Below are positions 41,241 to 51,463 of a stretch of DNA of 64,000 nucleotides, one piece after another. Source of the stretch: Porticoccaceae bacterium (GTDB lineage: Bacteria > Pseudomonadota > Gammaproteobacteria > Pseudomonadales > Porticoccaceae); the NCBI GenBank assembly GCA_026005035.1, contig BPKH01000004.1, positions 1 to 64,000 on the forward strand, given 5' to 3'. The notes beneath the pieces are model-generated. The model saw nothing but the letters and a program-made list of their open reading frames with translations, did no database searches and was not told the DNA's origin. Each line of letters begins with the position of its first letter. The first letter of the stretch is position 1. Position numbers and translations under genes: made by a program.

Positions 41241-42386
41241 TTGAGCTGCCAGTCGCCCCGGCCCGCCCTGCTCGCCCTCGAGGACGGCTCGCTGTTTCGC
41301 GGCGTGGCCATCGGCGCCTCGGGGATCGCCACCGGGGAGGTGGTGTTCAACACCTCCATGACCGGCTACCAGGAGATCCTCACCGACCCCTCCTACGCGC
41401 GCCAGATCGTCACCCTCACCTACCCCCACATCGGCAACGTGGGCGTCAACCCGGAGGATGCCGAATCGGATCGGGTGCGCGCCGCCGGTTTAGTGATCCG
41501 CCACCTGTCGCCGGTGGTCAGCAACCACCGCGCGCGGGGCGATCTCGGCGAGTACCTGCGCCGCCAGGGGGTGGTGGGCATCGCCGAGATCGACACCCGC
41601 AGGTTGACCCGCATCCTGCGCGAAAAGGGCGCCCAGAACGGCTGCCTGATGGCCGGGGAGGTGGACGAGGAGCGGGCGCTGGCGGAGGCGCGGGCATTTC
41701 CGGGCCTCAAGGGCATGGACCTCGCCCGCGTGGTGTCGGTGCGCGAGCCCTATGAGTGGCGGGAGGGGGGATGGCGGCCCGAAGGGGGCTTTCGCGCCCT
41801 GTCCGACGCGCGCTTCCACGTGGTGGTCTACGATTTCGGGGTCAAGCGCAACATCCTGCGGATGCTGGTGGACCGCGGTTGCCGGGTCACCGTGGTGCCC
41901 GCCGAGACCCCCGCAGCCGAGGTGCTGGCGCGCCGGCCCGACGGCGTGCTGCTCTCCAACGGCCCCGGGGATCCCGAGGCCTGCGGCTACGCCATCGCCG
42001 CCGTTCAGATCTTACTCGCGAAAGGGGTGCCCCTGTTCGGCATCTGCCTCGGCCACCAGCTCTTGGCCCTGGCCGCAGGCGCTCGCACCGTGAAGATGAA
42101 GTTCGGCCACCACGGTGCCAACCATCCGGTGCAGAGCCTCGCCGACGGCTCGGTGCTGATCACCAGCCAGAACCACGGCTTTGCGGTGGACGAGGCCAGC
42201 CTACCGGAAACCCTGCGCGCCACCCACCGCTCGCTGTTCGATGGCAGCCTGCAGGGGATCGCCCACGTCGAGCGGCCCGCCTTCGGCTTCCAGGGCCATC
42301 CGGAGGCAAGTCCTGGTCCCCACGACGCTGCGGCGCTGTTCGACCACTTCGTGGCGCTGATGGCGCGGCGCGCGGGGCGCGCCTGA
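41241..42386 (+). CDS. carA: Carbamoyl-phosphate synthase small (glutaminase) subunit
   Basis: The 381-residue subunit hydrolyses glutamine and channels ammonia to Car[22 protein letters not shown] is near the N-terminus; the class I glutaminase nucleophile lies in [14 protein letters not shown] (Cys near 270), and [14 protein letters not shown] supplies the His-Glu pair. The TTG start at 41241 is chosen because AGGAGGT sits 6 bases upstream and family proteins begin just before PALLALEDG. carB begins 32 bases later. Confidence 0.95.
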   Translation: MSCQSPRPALLALEDGSLFRGVAIGASGIATGEVVFNTSMTGYQEILTDPSYARQIVTLTYPHIGNVGVNPEDAESDRVRAAGLVIRHLSPVVSNHRARGDLGEYLRRQGVVGIAEIDTRRLTRILREKGAQNGCLMAGEVDEERALAEARAFPGLKGMDLARVVSVREPYEWREGGWRPEGGFRALSDARFHVVVYDFGVKRNILRMLVDRGCRVTVVPAETPAAEVLARRPDGVLLSNGPGDPEACGYAIAAVQILLAKGVPLFGICLGHQLLALAAGARTVKMKFGHHGANHPVQSLADGSVLITSQNHGFAVDEASLPETLRATHRSLFDGSLQGIAHVERPAFGFQGHPEASPGPHDAAALFDHFVALMARRAGRA

Positions 42387-42418
42387 ACCCCCCGAGCTCT
42401 GGCAACCGCGGACGAGCC

Positions 42419-45400
42419 ATGCCCAAACGCACCGACATCGAGAGCATCCTGATCCTGGGCGCCGGCCCCATCGTCATCGGTCAGGCGTGCGAGTTCGACT
42501 ATTCCGGCGCCCAGGCCTGCAAGGCGCTGGTGGAGGAGGGGTACCGGGTGATCCTGGTCAACTCCAACCCCGCCACCATCATGACCGACCCGGCCATGGC
42601 CCACGCCACCTACATCGAGCCGGTGGAATGGCGCACCGTCGCGGCCATCATCGAGCGCGAGCGGCCGGACGCGCTGCTGCCCACCATGGGCGGCCAGACG
42701 GCGCTGAACTGCGCCCTGGACCTCGCCCGCCGGGGCATCCTCGAGCAGTTCGGGGTGCAGATGATCGGCGCCGACGCCGAAGCCATCGACAAGGCAGAGG
42801 ACCGGGAGCGGTTCGACCAGGCGATGCGCGCCATCGGCCTCGAAACCCCCCGCTCGCGGATCGTGCACAGCCTCGAAGAGGCGCTCCAGGTGCCGGATCA
42901 GTTCGGCTTTCCGTGCATCATCCGGCCCTCCTTCACCCTCGGCGGCTCGGGCGGCGGCATCGCCTACAACCGGGAAGAGTTCGAGGAGATCTGCCGCCGG
43001 GGCCTCGACCTCTCGCCCACCCGCGAACTGCTCATCGACGAGTCGCTGATCGGTTGGAAGGAGTTCGAGCTCGAGGTGGTGCGCGACCGCAACGACAACT
43101 GCATCGTCGTCTGCACCATCGAGAACCTCGACCCCATGGGGATCCACACCGGCGACTCGATCACCGTCGCCCCCGCCCAGACGCTGACCGACAAGGAGTA
43201 CCAACGGATGCGCGACGCGGCCATCCGGGTACTCAGGGAGATCGGCGTCGAGACGGGGGGCTCCAACGTGCAGTTCGCGGTCAATCCCCGCGACGGCCGC
43301 CTGGTGGTGATCGAGATGAACCCGCGGGTGTCGCGCTCCTCGGCGCTGGCCTCCAAGGCCACCGGTTTCCCCATCGCCAAGGTGGCCGCCAAACTCGCCG
43401 TGGGCTACACCCTCGACGAGTTGGCCAACGAGATCACCGGCGGGGCCACCCCCGCCTCCTTCGAGCCCACCCTGGACTACGTGGTCACCAAGGTGCCGCG
43501 CTTCGCCTTCGAGAAGTTCGCCCAGGCCAATCCCAAGCTCACCACCCAGATGAAGTCGGTGGGCGAGGTGATGGCCATCGGCCGCTCTTTCCAGGAATCC
43601 CTCCAGAAGGCGCTGCGCGGCCTGGAGGTGGGCGCGAGCGGATTGGAGCCGCGGGTGGCGCCCGAGGACCCGGAGGCCTTGGCGGCGATCCGCGCCGAGC
43701 TCGCACAGCCGGGGCCGGAGCGCATCTGGTACCTGGCCGACGCCTTCCGCGCGGGGCTGGCGCGGGAGGAGGTGGCGGCGCTGACCCACATCGACCCCTG
43801 GTTCCTCGCCCAGATCGAAGACCTGGTGGCCGAGGAGCGGGCGCTGGCCGGCCGCACCCTCGAGCAGCTGTCCGCCGAGGAGTTGCGGCGGCTGAAGCGC
43901 AAGGGGTTCTCCGACCGGCGCCTGGCCGACCTGCTCGACTCCACCGAGGAGGCGGTGCGCCTGTACCGCCACGCCCTGGGCATCCGCCCGGTGTACAAGC
44001 GGGTGGACACCTGTGCGGCCGAGTTCGCCGCGACCACCGCTTACCTCTACTCCACCTACGACGAGGAGTGCGAGGCGGCGCCCAGCGACCGGCGCAAGAT
44101 CCTGGTGCTTGGGGGTGGGCCCAATCGGATCGGCCAGGGGATCGAGTTCGACTACTGCTGTGTCCACGCCGCCCTCGCCATGCGCGAGGACGGCTATGAG
44201 ACCATCATGGTCAACTGCAATCCCGAGACGGTCTCCACCGACTACGACACCTCCGACCGCCTCTACTTCGAGCCGGTGACGTTGGAGGACGTCCTGGAGA
44301 TCGTCCACGTGGAAAAGCCCGAGGGGGTGATCGTCCAGTTTGGCGGACAGACACCCCTCAAGCTCGCCCGGGCTCTGGAGCGCGCCGGCGTGCCCATCGT
44401 CGGCACCACTCCCGACGCCATCGATCGCGCCGAGGACCGCGAGCGCTTCCAGCAGATGATCGCCAAGCTGGGCCTCCGCCAGCCGCCCAACGCCACCGTG
44501 CGCTCGGTGGAAGCGGCCGTGGAGAAGGCCCGGGAAATCGGCTATCCCCTGGTGGTGCGCCCCTCCTACGTGCTCGGCGGGCGGGCCATGGAGATCGTCT
44601 ACGGCGAGGACGAGCTGCTGCGCTACATGCGCGAGGCGGTGCGGGTGAGCGAGGACTCCCCGGTGCTCCTCGACCACTTTCTCTCCTCGGCCATCGAGGT
44701 GGATATCGACGCCGTGTGCGACGGCCGGGAGGTGGTGATCGGCGCCATCATGGAGCACATCGAACAGGCGGGGATCCACTCCGGCGATTCGGCCTGCTCC
44801 CTGCCGCCCTACAGCCTGCCGCCCGAGGTCCAGGACGAGATGCGCGCCATGGTGCGGCGGATGGCCCTGGAGCTGGGCGTGCGGGGCTTGATGAACGTCC
44901 AATTGGCGTGGCAGGATGGGGTGGTCTACGTGATCGAAGTCAATCCGCGGGCTTCGCGCACGGTTCCCTTCGTCTCCAAGTGCATCGGCGTGTCTCTGGC
45001 CAAGGTGGCGGCCCGCTGCATGGTCGGCAAAACGCTCGCCGAACAGGGCTTCACCGAGGAGGTGGCGCCGCGCTTTTTCAGCGTCAAGGAGGCGGTCTTC
45101 CCCTTCAACAAGTTTCCCGGCATCGACCCGATCCTCGGCCCGGAAATGAAGTCCACGGGAGAGGTCATGGGGGTCGGCGACACCTTCGCCGAAGCCTACG
45201 CCAAGGCCCAACTGGGGGCCGGCGACGAGATTCCCACCGGCGGCACCGCGTTCCTCAGCGTGCGCGACCGGGACAAAGAAGGGGTGGTGGAAGTGGCGCG
45301 CACCCTCCACCAGCTCGGCTTCCGCCTGGTGGCGACGCGGGGTACCGCCCGGGCCATCGCCGCCGCCGGCCTGCCGGTGGAGGTGGTCAACAAGGTCAAG

Positions 45401-45640
45401 GAGGGCCGCCCCCACGTGGTGGACATGATCAAAAACGGCAAGATCCAACTCATCGTCAACACCACCGAGGGGCGGGCGGCCATCGCCGACTCCTCCACCA
45501 TCCGCTCCACCGCCGAGGCCAACAACGTCTACTACACCACCACCTTGGCCGGCGGTCGGGCGGTCTGCCAGGCCCTGGCGCAGCGGGGGGAACTGCGTGT
45601 GCGCAAGCTCCAAGAACTGCACGGTGAAGTTGCGAGATGA
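42419..45640 (+). CDS. carB: Carbamoyl-phosphate synthase large subunit
   Basis: The 1073-residue subunit makes carbamoyl phosphate for both arginine and pyrimidine synthesis. Two homologous ATP-grasp halves are visible: [20 protein letters not shown] near residue 11 with [13 protein letters not shown], and [19 protein letters not shown] near 560 with [12 protein letters not shown]. The C-terminal MGS-like allosteric domain (about 935-1073; [26 protein letters not shown]) binds effectors. The ATG has GGACGAG upstream. The stop overlaps greA (ATGA). Confidence 0.98.
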   Translation: MPKRTDIESILILGAGPIVIGQACEFDYSGAQACKALVEEGYRVILVNSNPATIMTDPAMAHATYIEPVEWRTVAAIIERERPDALLPTMGGQTALNCALDLARRGILEQFGVQMIGADAEAIDKAEDRERFDQAMRAIGLETPRSRIVHSLEEALQVPDQFGFPCIIRPSFTLGGSGGGIAYNREEFEEICRRGLDLSPTRELLIDESLIGWKEFELEVVRDRNDNCIVVCTIENLDPMGIHTGDSITVAPAQTLTDKEYQRMRDAAIRVLREIGVETGGSNVQFAVNPRDGRLVVIEMNPRVSRSSALASKATGFPIAKVAAKLAVGYTLDELANEITGGATPASFEPTLDYVVTKVPRFAFEKFAQANPKLTTQMKSVGEVMAIGRSFQESLQKALRGLEVGASGLEPRVAPEDPEALAAIRAELAQPGPERIWYLADAFRAGLAREEVAALTHIDPWFLAQIEDLVAEERALAGRTLEQLSAEELRRLKRKGFSDRRLADLLDSTEEAVRLYRHALGIRPVYKRVDTCAAEFAATTAYLYSTYDEECEAAPSDRRKILVLGGGPNRIGQGIEFDYCCVHAALAMREDGYETIMVNCNPETVSTDYDTSDRLYFEPVTLEDVLEIVHVEKPEGVIVQFGGQTPLKLARALERAGVPIVGTTPDAIDRAEDRERFQQMIAKLGLRQPPNATVRSVEAAVEKAREIGYPLVVRPSYVLGGRAMEIVYGEDELLRYMREAVRVSEDSPVLLDHFLSSAIEVDIDAVCDGREVVIGAIMEHIEQAGIHSGDSACSLPPYSLPPEVQDEMRAMVRRMALELGVRGLMNVQLAWQDGVVYVIEVNPRASRTVPFVSKCIGVSLAKVAARCMVGKTLAEQGFTEEVAPRFFSVKEAVFPFNKFPGIDPILGPEMKSTGEVMGVGDTFAEAYAKAQLGAGDEIPTGGTAFLSVRDRDKEGVVEVARTLHQLGFRLVATRGTARAIAAAGLPVEVVNKVKEGRPHVVDMIKNGKIQLIVNTTEGRAAIADSSTIRSTAEANNVYYTTTLAGGRAVCQALAQRGELRVRKLQELHGEVAR

Positions 45641-46113
45641 ACAAGATTCCGATGACCGCCGAGGGAGCCGAACGGCTCCGCCAGGAACTGGAGCGGCTCA
45701 AGAAGGTGGAGCGGCCGCGCATCGTGCGGGCCATCGCCGAGGCGCGCGCCCACGGCGACCTGCGGGAAAACGCCGAATACCACGCCGCCCGAGAGCAGCA
45801 AAGTTTCGTCGAGGGCAGGATCCTGGAGATCGAGGCCAAGCTGAGCCGGGCCCAGATCATCGACGTGCGCGCCATCCCGCCTTCCGATCGGGTGATCTTC
45901 GGCTGCACCGTCACCATCCTGAACCTCGCCGAGGACACCCGCCACACCTACAAAATTGTCGGCGACGACGAGGCGGACCTGAAGGAGGCCAAGATCTCCT
46001 ACCAGTCACCCCTGGCCCGCGCGCTGATCGGCAAGGAGGTGGGCGAGGTGGTGCGGGTGGCGGCTCCCTCCGGAGAGGTCGAGTACGAGATCGAGCGGGT
46101 CGAGCACCTGTAG
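45637..46113 (+). CDS. greA: GreA transcript-cleavage factor
   Basis: The 158-residue protein has an N-terminal coiled coil, with the acidic tip in [17 protein letters not shown] (about 39-55), and a C-terminal FKBP-like domain. It enters the RNA polymerase channel and stimulates cleavage of backtracked RNA. The ATG overlaps the carB stop, so expression is coupled to carAB, an arrangement common in gammaproteobacteria. Confidence 0.96.
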   Translation: MNKIPMTAEGAERLRQELERLKKVERPRIVRAIAEARAHGDLRENAEYHAAREQQSFVEGRILEIEAKLSRAQIIDVRAIPPSDRVIFGCTVTILNLAEDTRHTYKIVGDDEADLKEAKISYQSPLARALIGKEVGEVVRVAAPSGEVEYEIERVEHL

Positions 46114-46124
46114 GGGGCCGAACT

Positions 46125-46535
46125 TTGGACTTTTTTCTGTTTCTCGGCCGCGAATGGCCCCTGGTGAGCCTGCTCGCCGGCCTCGTCTACGCCTACGCCT
46201 GGGTGGAGCGGGAGCGCAGCGGGCGGCCCATCTCCTGCCTCAAGGCCACCCTGCTCCTCAACCGGGGGCAGGCGGTGCTCGTGGATCTGCGACCGGCCAA
46301 GGAATACCACGCCGGCCACATCGCCGGGGCGGTCCACCTGCCCCACGACCAGTTCGACGGCCGGATGGGCGAATTGGAAAAGCACCGGGACAAGGTTATC
46401 ATCCTCGCCGACCGGCTCGGCCAGCACGCCGGCCGCGCGGGCAGGCGCCTCCGGGCGAGCGGTTACCAGGTGCGGCGCCTCGCCGGCGGCATCGCCGAGT
46501 GGACCGCCCAGGGGTTGCCGCTGGTCAAAAAGTAG
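46125..46535 (+). CDS. Membrane-anchored rhodanese-like protein
   Basis: The 136-residue protein has an N-terminal membrane helix (about 4-28) and a rhodanese domain (about 40-133) with AVLVDLRPAKEYHAGHIAGAVHLP. The active-site position, where catalytic rhodaneses carry Cys, reads IILADRLGQHAG and has no cysteine, so sulfur transfer is unlikely. The TTG start at 46125 has AGGGGG 7 bases upstream. Homologues precede secB in many gammaproteobacteria. Confidence 0.85.
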   Translation: MDFFLFLGREWPLVSLLAGLVYAYAWVERERSGRPISCLKATLLLNRGQAVLVDLRPAKEYHAGHIAGAVHLPHDQFDGRMGELEKHRDKVIILADRLGQHAGRAGRRLRASGYQVRRLAGGIAEWTAQGLPLVKK

Positions 46536-46566
46536 TTGCAAGGGGAGATCCCAGGAGAGCGATCCG

Positions 46567-47067
46567 ATGGCAGAAGAGCAACCAACCCCCGAGGCCGCGG
46601 CCGGAAGACCCCAGGTGGAGTTCTCCCTCGCCCGCATCTACCTGAAGGACCTCTCCTTCGAGGTGCCCCAGGGCGCCGAGGGGTTCCGCCGGCAGTGGAA
46701 GCCCAAGGTGGGGCAGGAGCTGGCCACCCGGATCAAAAAACTGGAGGGCGACCACTACGAGGTCGCCCTGGCCCTCACGGTCTCCGTCAAGGACGGCGAA
46801 GAGACCCTCTACCTGGTGGAGGTGGAGCAGGCGGGCATCTTTCTCGTGCGCGGCCTCGAGGGCGACCAGCTGGCGGCGGTGCTCAACGTGCAGTGCCCCC
46901 AGATCCTCTTCCCCTACGCCCGGGAACTGGTGGACAACCTGGTGGTGCGCGGCACCTTCCCGCCTTTGATGTTGCCACCCATCAACTTCGAGGCGGTCTA
47001 CCGCCAGGCGCTCGCCAACGCCCGTGCCCAGCAGGGCGCAGGGAGCGCGGGGCAGGCGAGCGCCTGA
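46567..47067 (+). CDS. secB: SecB export chaperone
   Basis: The 166-residue protein is the tetrameric chaperone that keeps preproteins unfolded and passes them to SecA. FSLARIYLKDLSFEVPQ near the N-terminus, VEVEQAGIFLVRGLE and CPQILFPYARELVDNLVVRGTFPPLMLPPINFEAVY-type family core are intact. GGAGAG precedes the ATG. The stop is 3 bases from the convergent ntrC stop. Confidence 0.96.
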   Translation: MAEEQPTPEAAAGRPQVEFSLARIYLKDLSFEVPQGAEGFRRQWKPKVGQELATRIKKLEGDHYEVALALTVSVKDGEETLYLVEVEQAGIFLVRGLEGDQLAAVLNVQCPQILFPYARELVDNLVVRGTFPPLMLPPINFEAVYRQALANARAQQGAGSAGQASA

Positions 47068-47070
47068 GCC

Positions 47071-48498
47071 TCAGTCCTCCTCCCCCGTCGCCGCGAGGCC
47101 CAGTTCCCGCAGCTTGCGGGTCAGGGTGTTGCGTCCCCAGCCGAGCAGCTCCGCCGCCTCTTTCTTTTTGCCCCCGGTCTTCTCGAGGGCCGCTTCCAGC
47201 AGGATGCGCTCGAAGGTCGGAGTGGCCGCGTCCAGGAGGCGGCCGCGCCCCTCGGCCAATTCCCGGCGTGCCCAGGCGGCGAGGGCGGTCTCCCACGCGG
47301 CGGGCGCCTCCCGTGAAGCGGCGGTGGGCTCTTCTCGGGGCAGGAGCTCGGGGGGGAGATCCGACAACAGGATCTCGCGCCCCGCGGCCATCACCGTCAG
47401 CCAGCGGCAGGTGTTTTCCAGTTGGCGCACGTTGCCGGGCCAGTCCAGGCCGCTCAGATACGCCTCCACCTCTGGGGTGGCCACCTTGGGCTCCACCTCC
47501 AGGTCCAAAGCCGCCTTGGCCAGGAAGTGGCGGATGAGGCGGGGGATGTCCTCTCGCCGCTCGCGCAGCGGCGGCAGGTGAATGCGGATCACGTTAAGGC
47601 GGTGGAACAGGTCTTCCCGGAAGCGGTGCTGGGCCACCAGCTCCTCCAGGTTTTGGTGGGTGGCGGCGATGATCCGGACGTTGACCCGCACCGGCGTGTG
47701 GCCGCCCACCCGGTAGAACTCGCCCTCGGCGAGCACGCGCAGCAGTCGGGTTTGGGCTTCGGGCGGCATGTCGCCGATCTCATCCAGGAAGAGGGTGCCG
47801 CCGTCGGCCTGCTCGAAGCGCCCCGCGCGCCGTTGGGCGGCGCCGGTGAAGGCACCCTTTTCGTGGCCGAAGAGTTCAGACTCGATGAGATCGTGGGGGA
47901 TGGCCGCCATGTTCAGGGCGATGAAGGGCCCCTGGGCGCGGGGGCTGTGGCGGTGCAGGGCGCGGGCCACCAGCTCCTTGCCGGTGCCCGACTCGCCGTT
48001 GATCAACACGGTGATGTTCGATCGCGACAGGCGCCCGATGGCGCGGAACACCTCCTGCATGGCCGGCGCCTCGCCGATGATCTCGGCACCGGGTGGCGGC
48101 TGTGCAGCCGCCGGATGGCCTCCCTGTTCGCGGGCGAAACTCACCGCCCGCCGCACCACCGCGACCAGTTCGTCCACGTCGAAGGGCTTCGGCAGATACT
48201 CGAAAGCCCCTCCCTGATAGGCCGACACCGCGCTGTCCAGGTCGGAATGGGCGGTGGTGATGATCACCGGAAGGTGGCGATGTTCCTCGTGGAGGGTGCG
48301 CAAGAGGTCGAGGCCGTCGATACCGGCCATGCGGATATCGGACACCACCACATCGGGGCGGGCCTCTTCCAACCGATCGAGCAGGCTGCCGGCGTCGGCG
48401 AAACTCTCGACGCGAAAGCCAGCCCGCCCGAGGGCCTTTTCCATCACCCAGCGGATGGCGTGGTCGTCGTCGACGATCCAGACTTGGGCGTCATTCAT
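47071..48498 (-). CDS. ntrC: NtrC, nitrogen response regulator / sigma-54 activator
   Basis: The 475-residue activator has a receiver (Asp54 in VVSDIRMAGIDG), an AAA+ domain with Walker A GESGTGKE (about 168-175) and the sigma-54 contact loop GAFTGA (about 215-220), and a C-terminal Fis-type helix-turn-helix (KKEAAELLGWGRNTLTRKLREL). Phosphorylated under nitrogen limitation, it activates sigma-54 promoters such as those at 51282-51297 and 49651-49666. It overlaps ntrB by 8 bases. Confidence 0.97.
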   Translation of the reverse strand: MNDAQVWIVDDDHAIRWVMEKALGRAGFRVESFADAGSLLDRLEEARPDVVVSDIRMAGIDGLDLLRTLHEEHRHLPVIITTAHSDLDSAVSAYQGGAFEYLPKPFDVDELVAVVRRAVSFAREQGGHPAAAQPPPGAEIIGEAPAMQEVFRAIGRLSRSNITVLINGESGTGKELVARALHRHSPRAQGPFIALNMAAIPHDLIESELFGHEKGAFTGAAQRRAGRFEQADGGTLFLDEIGDMPPEAQTRLLRVLAEGEFYRVGGHTPVRVNVRIIAATHQNLEELVAQHRFREDLFHRLNVIRIHLPPLRERREDIPRLIRHFLAKAALDLEVEPKVATPEVEAYLSGLDWPGNVRQLENTCRWLTVMAAGREILLSDLPPELLPREEPTAASREAPAAWETALAAWARRELAEGRGRLLDAATPTFERILLEAALEKTGGKKKEAAELLGWGRNTLTRKLRELGLAATGEED

Positions 48499-49594
48499 GG
48501 TCCGTGTCGAAGGGTAGATAGAGGGTAAATCGGGTGCAGCCGGGCCGACTGTCGCACTCGATGAGGCCGCCGTGGAGGGCCACCACCGATTGGGCGATGG
48601 CGAGCCCCAGGCCGGTTCCCTCGGCCCGGCCGCTGATCATGGGGAAGAAGATCCGGTCGGCGATCTCCGGCGGGATGCCGGGGCCATTGTCAATCACCTC
48701 CAAGCGGCAGACCAGGCGATGGAGTTTGCCGCCGATGGTGAGGTGGGGTTGGACCCGGGTGCGGAAGGTGATCCGCCCGCCCGCGCCCACCTGGCCGGCG
48801 CCGGCCAGCGCCTCGAGGGCGTTGCGGCCGATGTTGAGCACCGCCTGGATCAGCTGTTCCTTGTCGCCGCGCAGTTCGGGAAGGCTGGGATCGTAGTCGC
48901 GCACCACCGCGAGCCGCCCGCCCGCCTCCGCCTCGAGGAGGGCCGCCACCTGTTCGGTCACCGCGTGAATGTTGAGCCAGGTCCTGTTCACCGGCCGGCT
49001 GGGGCCGAGCATCCGGTCCACCAGGCGGGCGAGCCGCTCCACCTCGGCGACGATGACGTCGGTGTACTCGGCCAGGTCGCTCCGCTTCTCCCCGAGTTCG
49101 GAGGCCAGCAACTGGGCCGCGCCGCGGATGCCCCCCAGGGGGTTTTTGATCTCGTGGGCGAGGCCGCGGACCAGATCCCGAGAAGTGGTCTGGGCTTCGA
49201 GCAGCGCCTCTTCGCGGTTGATGCGCAGAATCCGATCGAGGGCTTGCAGCTCCACCAGCAGACAGGCCTCCGCCCCCTGCTGGACGGGGGTCACCGTGAG
49301 GTCCACCTGGATCTGGCTCCCGTCGGGCAACTCCAGGACCGCCCGCCGCTCGGTGAAGGGGCGTCCGTGGAGCGCCGCGCGGTGCAGCGCCCCCCAGGCG
49401 GCCTCGGTGCGGCGCAGCACGCGCACCAAGGGAGTGCCCAGGAGGCGCTTGGCGCTGGTGGCCAGCAGGTCTTCGGCGGCCGGGTTGGCGTAGAGAATGG
49501 CCAGTTGGCGATCGAGGAGCAGCACGGCGGTGCTCAGATGCTCCAGGATCAGGCGTGCCAAGGGAACGCGGGCGCTGGTCGCTTCGATGGTCAT
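48491..49594 (-). CDS. ntrB: NtrB, nitrogen-regulation histidine kinase
   Basis: The soluble kinase of 367 residues has a PAS domain (about 12-110), the phosphoacceptor histidine in GLAHEIKNPLGG (H147), and ATP-binding boxes NIGRNALEAL, DNGPGIPPEIADRIF and GTGLGLAIAQ. PII controls its kinase/phosphatase balance on NtrC. The ATG at 49594 follows GGAGGA almost without spacing, so the true start may be slightly different (TTG at 49561 is an alternative). No transmembrane segment is present. Confidence 0.94.
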   Translation of the reverse strand: MTIEATSARVPLARLILEHLSTAVLLLDRQLAILYANPAAEDLLATSAKRLLGTPLVRVLRRTEAAWGALHRAALHGRPFTERRAVLELPDGSQIQVDLTVTPVQQGAEACLLVELQALDRILRINREEALLEAQTTSRDLVRGLAHEIKNPLGGIRGAAQLLASELGEKRSDLAEYTDVIVAEVERLARLVDRMLGPSRPVNRTWLNIHAVTEQVAALLEAEAGGRLAVVRDYDPSLPELRGDKEQLIQAVLNIGRNALEALAGAGQVGAGGRITFRTRVQPHLTIGGKLHRLVCRLEVIDNGPGIPPEIADRIFFPMISGRAEGTGLGLAIAQSVVALHGGLIECDSRPGCTRFTLYLPFDTDHE

Positions 49595-49650
49595 TCCTCC
49601 GCAAGTTGCGAGGCCCCGGCGGGGTGCTCGCGGTTGGCGCCCCAATGGCT

Positions 49651-49666
49651 AGCAAATCGCGGGCCA
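49651..49666 (-). promoter_or_regulatory. Sigma-54 promoter for ntrBC
   Basis: On the minus strand TGGCCCG-CGAT-TTGCT matches the RpoN consensus TGGCACG-N4-TTGCW at every position but one, with invariant GG and GC in register. Transcription would start near 49640, 46 bases before ntrB. Confidence 0.7.
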
Positions 49667-49717
49667 CGGCGGGCGGCGAAGCGGGAATGGGCCGTCGCCG
49701 GTTCGGGGACGCGGTCT

Positions 49718-49734
49718 TGCACCATCTTGGTGCA
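49718..49734 (-). promoter_or_regulatory. NtrC-binding site upstream of ntrB
   Basis: TGCACC-ATCTT-GGTGCA is a perfect 6-5-6 palindrome matching the NtrC consensus TGCACC-N5-GGTGCA. Its centre is about 86 bases upstream of the predicted sigma-54 start of ntrBC, a normal enhancer distance. Confidence 0.85.
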
Positions 49735-49742
49735 TTATGGCG

Positions 49743-49773
49743 AAAAAAACCCGCCGGGGGTGACCCGGCGGGT
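49743..49773 (-). terminator. Intrinsic terminator of glnA
   Basis: A perfect 9-bp G+C-rich stem (49764-49772 with 49750-49758, loop 49759-49763) is followed on the minus strand by seven T residues (49749-49743). It lies 21 bases after the glnA stop and separates glnA from ntrBC. Confidence 0.88.
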
Positions 49774-49794
49774 GGTCGCGGAACCTTCGAGGGC

Positions 49795-51201
49795 TCAGAC
49801 GCTGTAGTAGAGGTCGAACTCCAGGGGGTGGGTGGTGTGCTCCACCCGGTAGACCTCTTCCATCTTGAGGGCGATGTAGGCGTCGATCATCTCGTCGGTG
49901 AACACGCCGCCGCGGGTGAGAAACTCGCGGTCGCGGTCCAGGCAGGTGAGGGCTTCGCGAAGGGCGCCGCACACCTGCGGGATGGCGCGGGCCTCTTCCG
50001 GGGGCAGGTCGTAGAGGTCCTTGTCCGCCGGGTCGCCGGGGTGGATCTTGTTCTGGATGCCGTCGATGCCGGCCATCAGCATGGCGGCGAAGGCCAGGTA
50101 GGGGTTGGCCGCCGGGTCGGGGAAGCGGACCTCGATGCGCCGTCCCTTGGGATTGGCCACGTAGGGGATGCGGATGGAGGCCGACCGGTTGCGGGCCGAG
50201 TAGGCCAGCATCACCGGCGCCTCGAAGCCGGGGATGAGCCGCTTGTAGGAGTTGGTGGTGGGGTTGGTGAAGGCGTTGATGGCCTTGGCGTGTTTGATGA
50301 TGCCGCCGATGTAGTAGAGAGCGGTTTCGGAAAGCCCCGCGTAGCCGTCCCCGGCGAACTGGTTGACGCCGTCTTTCCAGAAGGACTGGTGGGTGTGCAT
50401 GCCGTTGCCGTTGTCGCCCACCAGGGGTTTGGGCATGAAGGTGGCGGTCTTTCCGTAGGCGTGTGCGACGTTGTGGACGCAATACTTGAGGATTTGCACT
50501 TCGTCGGCCTTGCGCACCAGGGTGCCGAAGCGGGTGCCGATCTCGCACTGGCCGGCGGTGCCCACCTCGTGGTGGTGCACCTCCACCTTCAGACCCATCT
50601 TGAGCATGGCGTCGCACATGGCGGCCCGCAGGTCGTGGAGCGAGTCCACGGGGGGCACCGGGAAGTAGCCGCCCTTGATGCGCGGGCGGTGGCCCAGGTT
50701 GCCGCCCTCGAAGTCGTGCTCGGAGGCCCAGGCCGCTTCTTCGGAATGGATCTTGTAAAAGGCGCCGCCGATGTTGCAGCCCCACTTGACGTCGTCGAAG
50801 ACGAAGAATTCCGGTTCGGGGCCGAAAAAGGCGGTGTCCCCGAGGCCCGTGCTGGCCAGGTAGGCCTCGGCGCGCTTGGCGATGGTGCGCGGGTCGCGGT
50901 CGTAACCCTGCATGGTGGCGGGTTCGTAGACGTCGCAGCGCACGATCACCGTGGGCTCCTCGGTGAAGGGGTCGAGCACCGCGGTGCTGTCGTCGGGCAT
51001 GAGGATCATGTCCGACTCGTTGATCCCCTTCCAGCCGGCGATGGAAGAGCCGTCGAAGGCCTTGCCCTCGGTGAAGAAATCTTCGTCCACCTGGTCGGCG
51101 GGAATCGAGACGTGTTGCTCCTTGCCCTTGGTGTCGGTGAAGCGGAGATCGACCCAGCGGGCTTCGCTCTCCTTGATGAGCTTGAGGGTGTGTTCGGACA
51201 T
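49795..51201 (-). CDS. glnA: Glutamine synthetase type I
   Basis: The 468-residue dodecameric enzyme makes glutamine from glutamate and ammonia with [15 protein letters not shown] (about 50-61), [26 protein letters not shown] and [18 protein letters not shown] cover the active site. The adenylylation tyrosine is in [10 protein letters not shown] (near 397), the substrate of GlnE encoded at 31018-33939. The ATG at 51201 has GGAGGAAA upstream. Upstream lie a sigma-54 promoter and two NtrC sites; downstream is a strong terminator. Confidence 0.98.
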   Translation of the reverse strand: MSEHTLKLIKESEARWVDLRFTDTKGKEQHVSIPADQVDEDFFTEGKAFDGSSIAGWKGINESDMILMPDDSTAVLDPFTEEPTVIVRCDVYEPATMQGYDRDPRTIAKRAEAYLASTGLGDTAFFGPEPEFFVFDDVKWGCNIGGAFYKIHSEEAAWASEHDFEGGNLGHRPRIKGGYFPVPPVDSLHDLRAAMCDAMLKMGLKVEVHHHEVGTAGQCEIGTRFGTLVRKADEVQILKYCVHNVAHAYGKTATFMPKPLVGDNGNGMHTHQSFWKDGVNQFAGDGYAGLSETALYYIGGIIKHAKAINAFTNPTTNSYKRLIPGFEAPVMLAYSARNRSASIRIPYVANPKGRRIEVRFPDPAANPYLAFAAMLMAGIDGIQNKIHPGDPADKDLYDLPPEEARAIPQVCGALREALTCLDRDREFLTRGGVFTDEMIDAYIALKMEEVYRVEHTTHPLEFDLYYSV

Positions 51202-51281
51202 GGTTTCCTCCAGCAGGGTGTTTCGTACGGGACCGGTCCTGGGGGCCGGGCCGGCGCGGTGCGATTCGGCGCGAATGTTAA

Positions 51282-51297
51282 AGCAAGCACCGTGCCA
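51282..51297 (-). promoter_or_regulatory. Sigma-54 promoter for glnA
   Basis: On the minus strand TGGCACG-GTGC-TTGCT is a perfect match to the RpoN consensus TGGCACG-N4-TTGCW. Transcription would start near 51271, giving a leader of about 70 bases. Confidence 0.9.
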
Positions 51298-51346
51298 GTG
51301 CACGCGGCGCGCAGGAGAGACAAACCCGACCCCGGAGCGGCCGGTC

Positions 51347-51395
51347 CGCACCGTTATGGGGCGATCTCCAGTCCCGCTTGCACCGTATTGGTGCT
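51347..51395 (-). promoter_or_regulatory. Two NtrC enhancer sites upstream of glnA
   Basis: The distal site at 51379-51395 reads TGCACC-GTATT-GGTGCT on the plus strand, 11 of 12 consensus bases. A weaker site at 51347-51363 (CGCACC-GTTAT-GGGGCG) is centred 32 bases closer to glnA. The centres fall near -116 and -84, the same three-turn spacing as the enteric glnA enhancers. Confidence 0.8.
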
Positions 51396-51463
51396 ACTGA
51401 GGGGTAAAAACGCCCGTGCGGTGGGAAGTATAATGCCTCGCTTTCCGCAGCGGCGCGCGGTGC

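Noticed and set aside
46125-46535. Active thiosulfate sulfurtransferase
   Set aside because: No cysteine at the expected active-site loop, so I kept only rhodanese-like.
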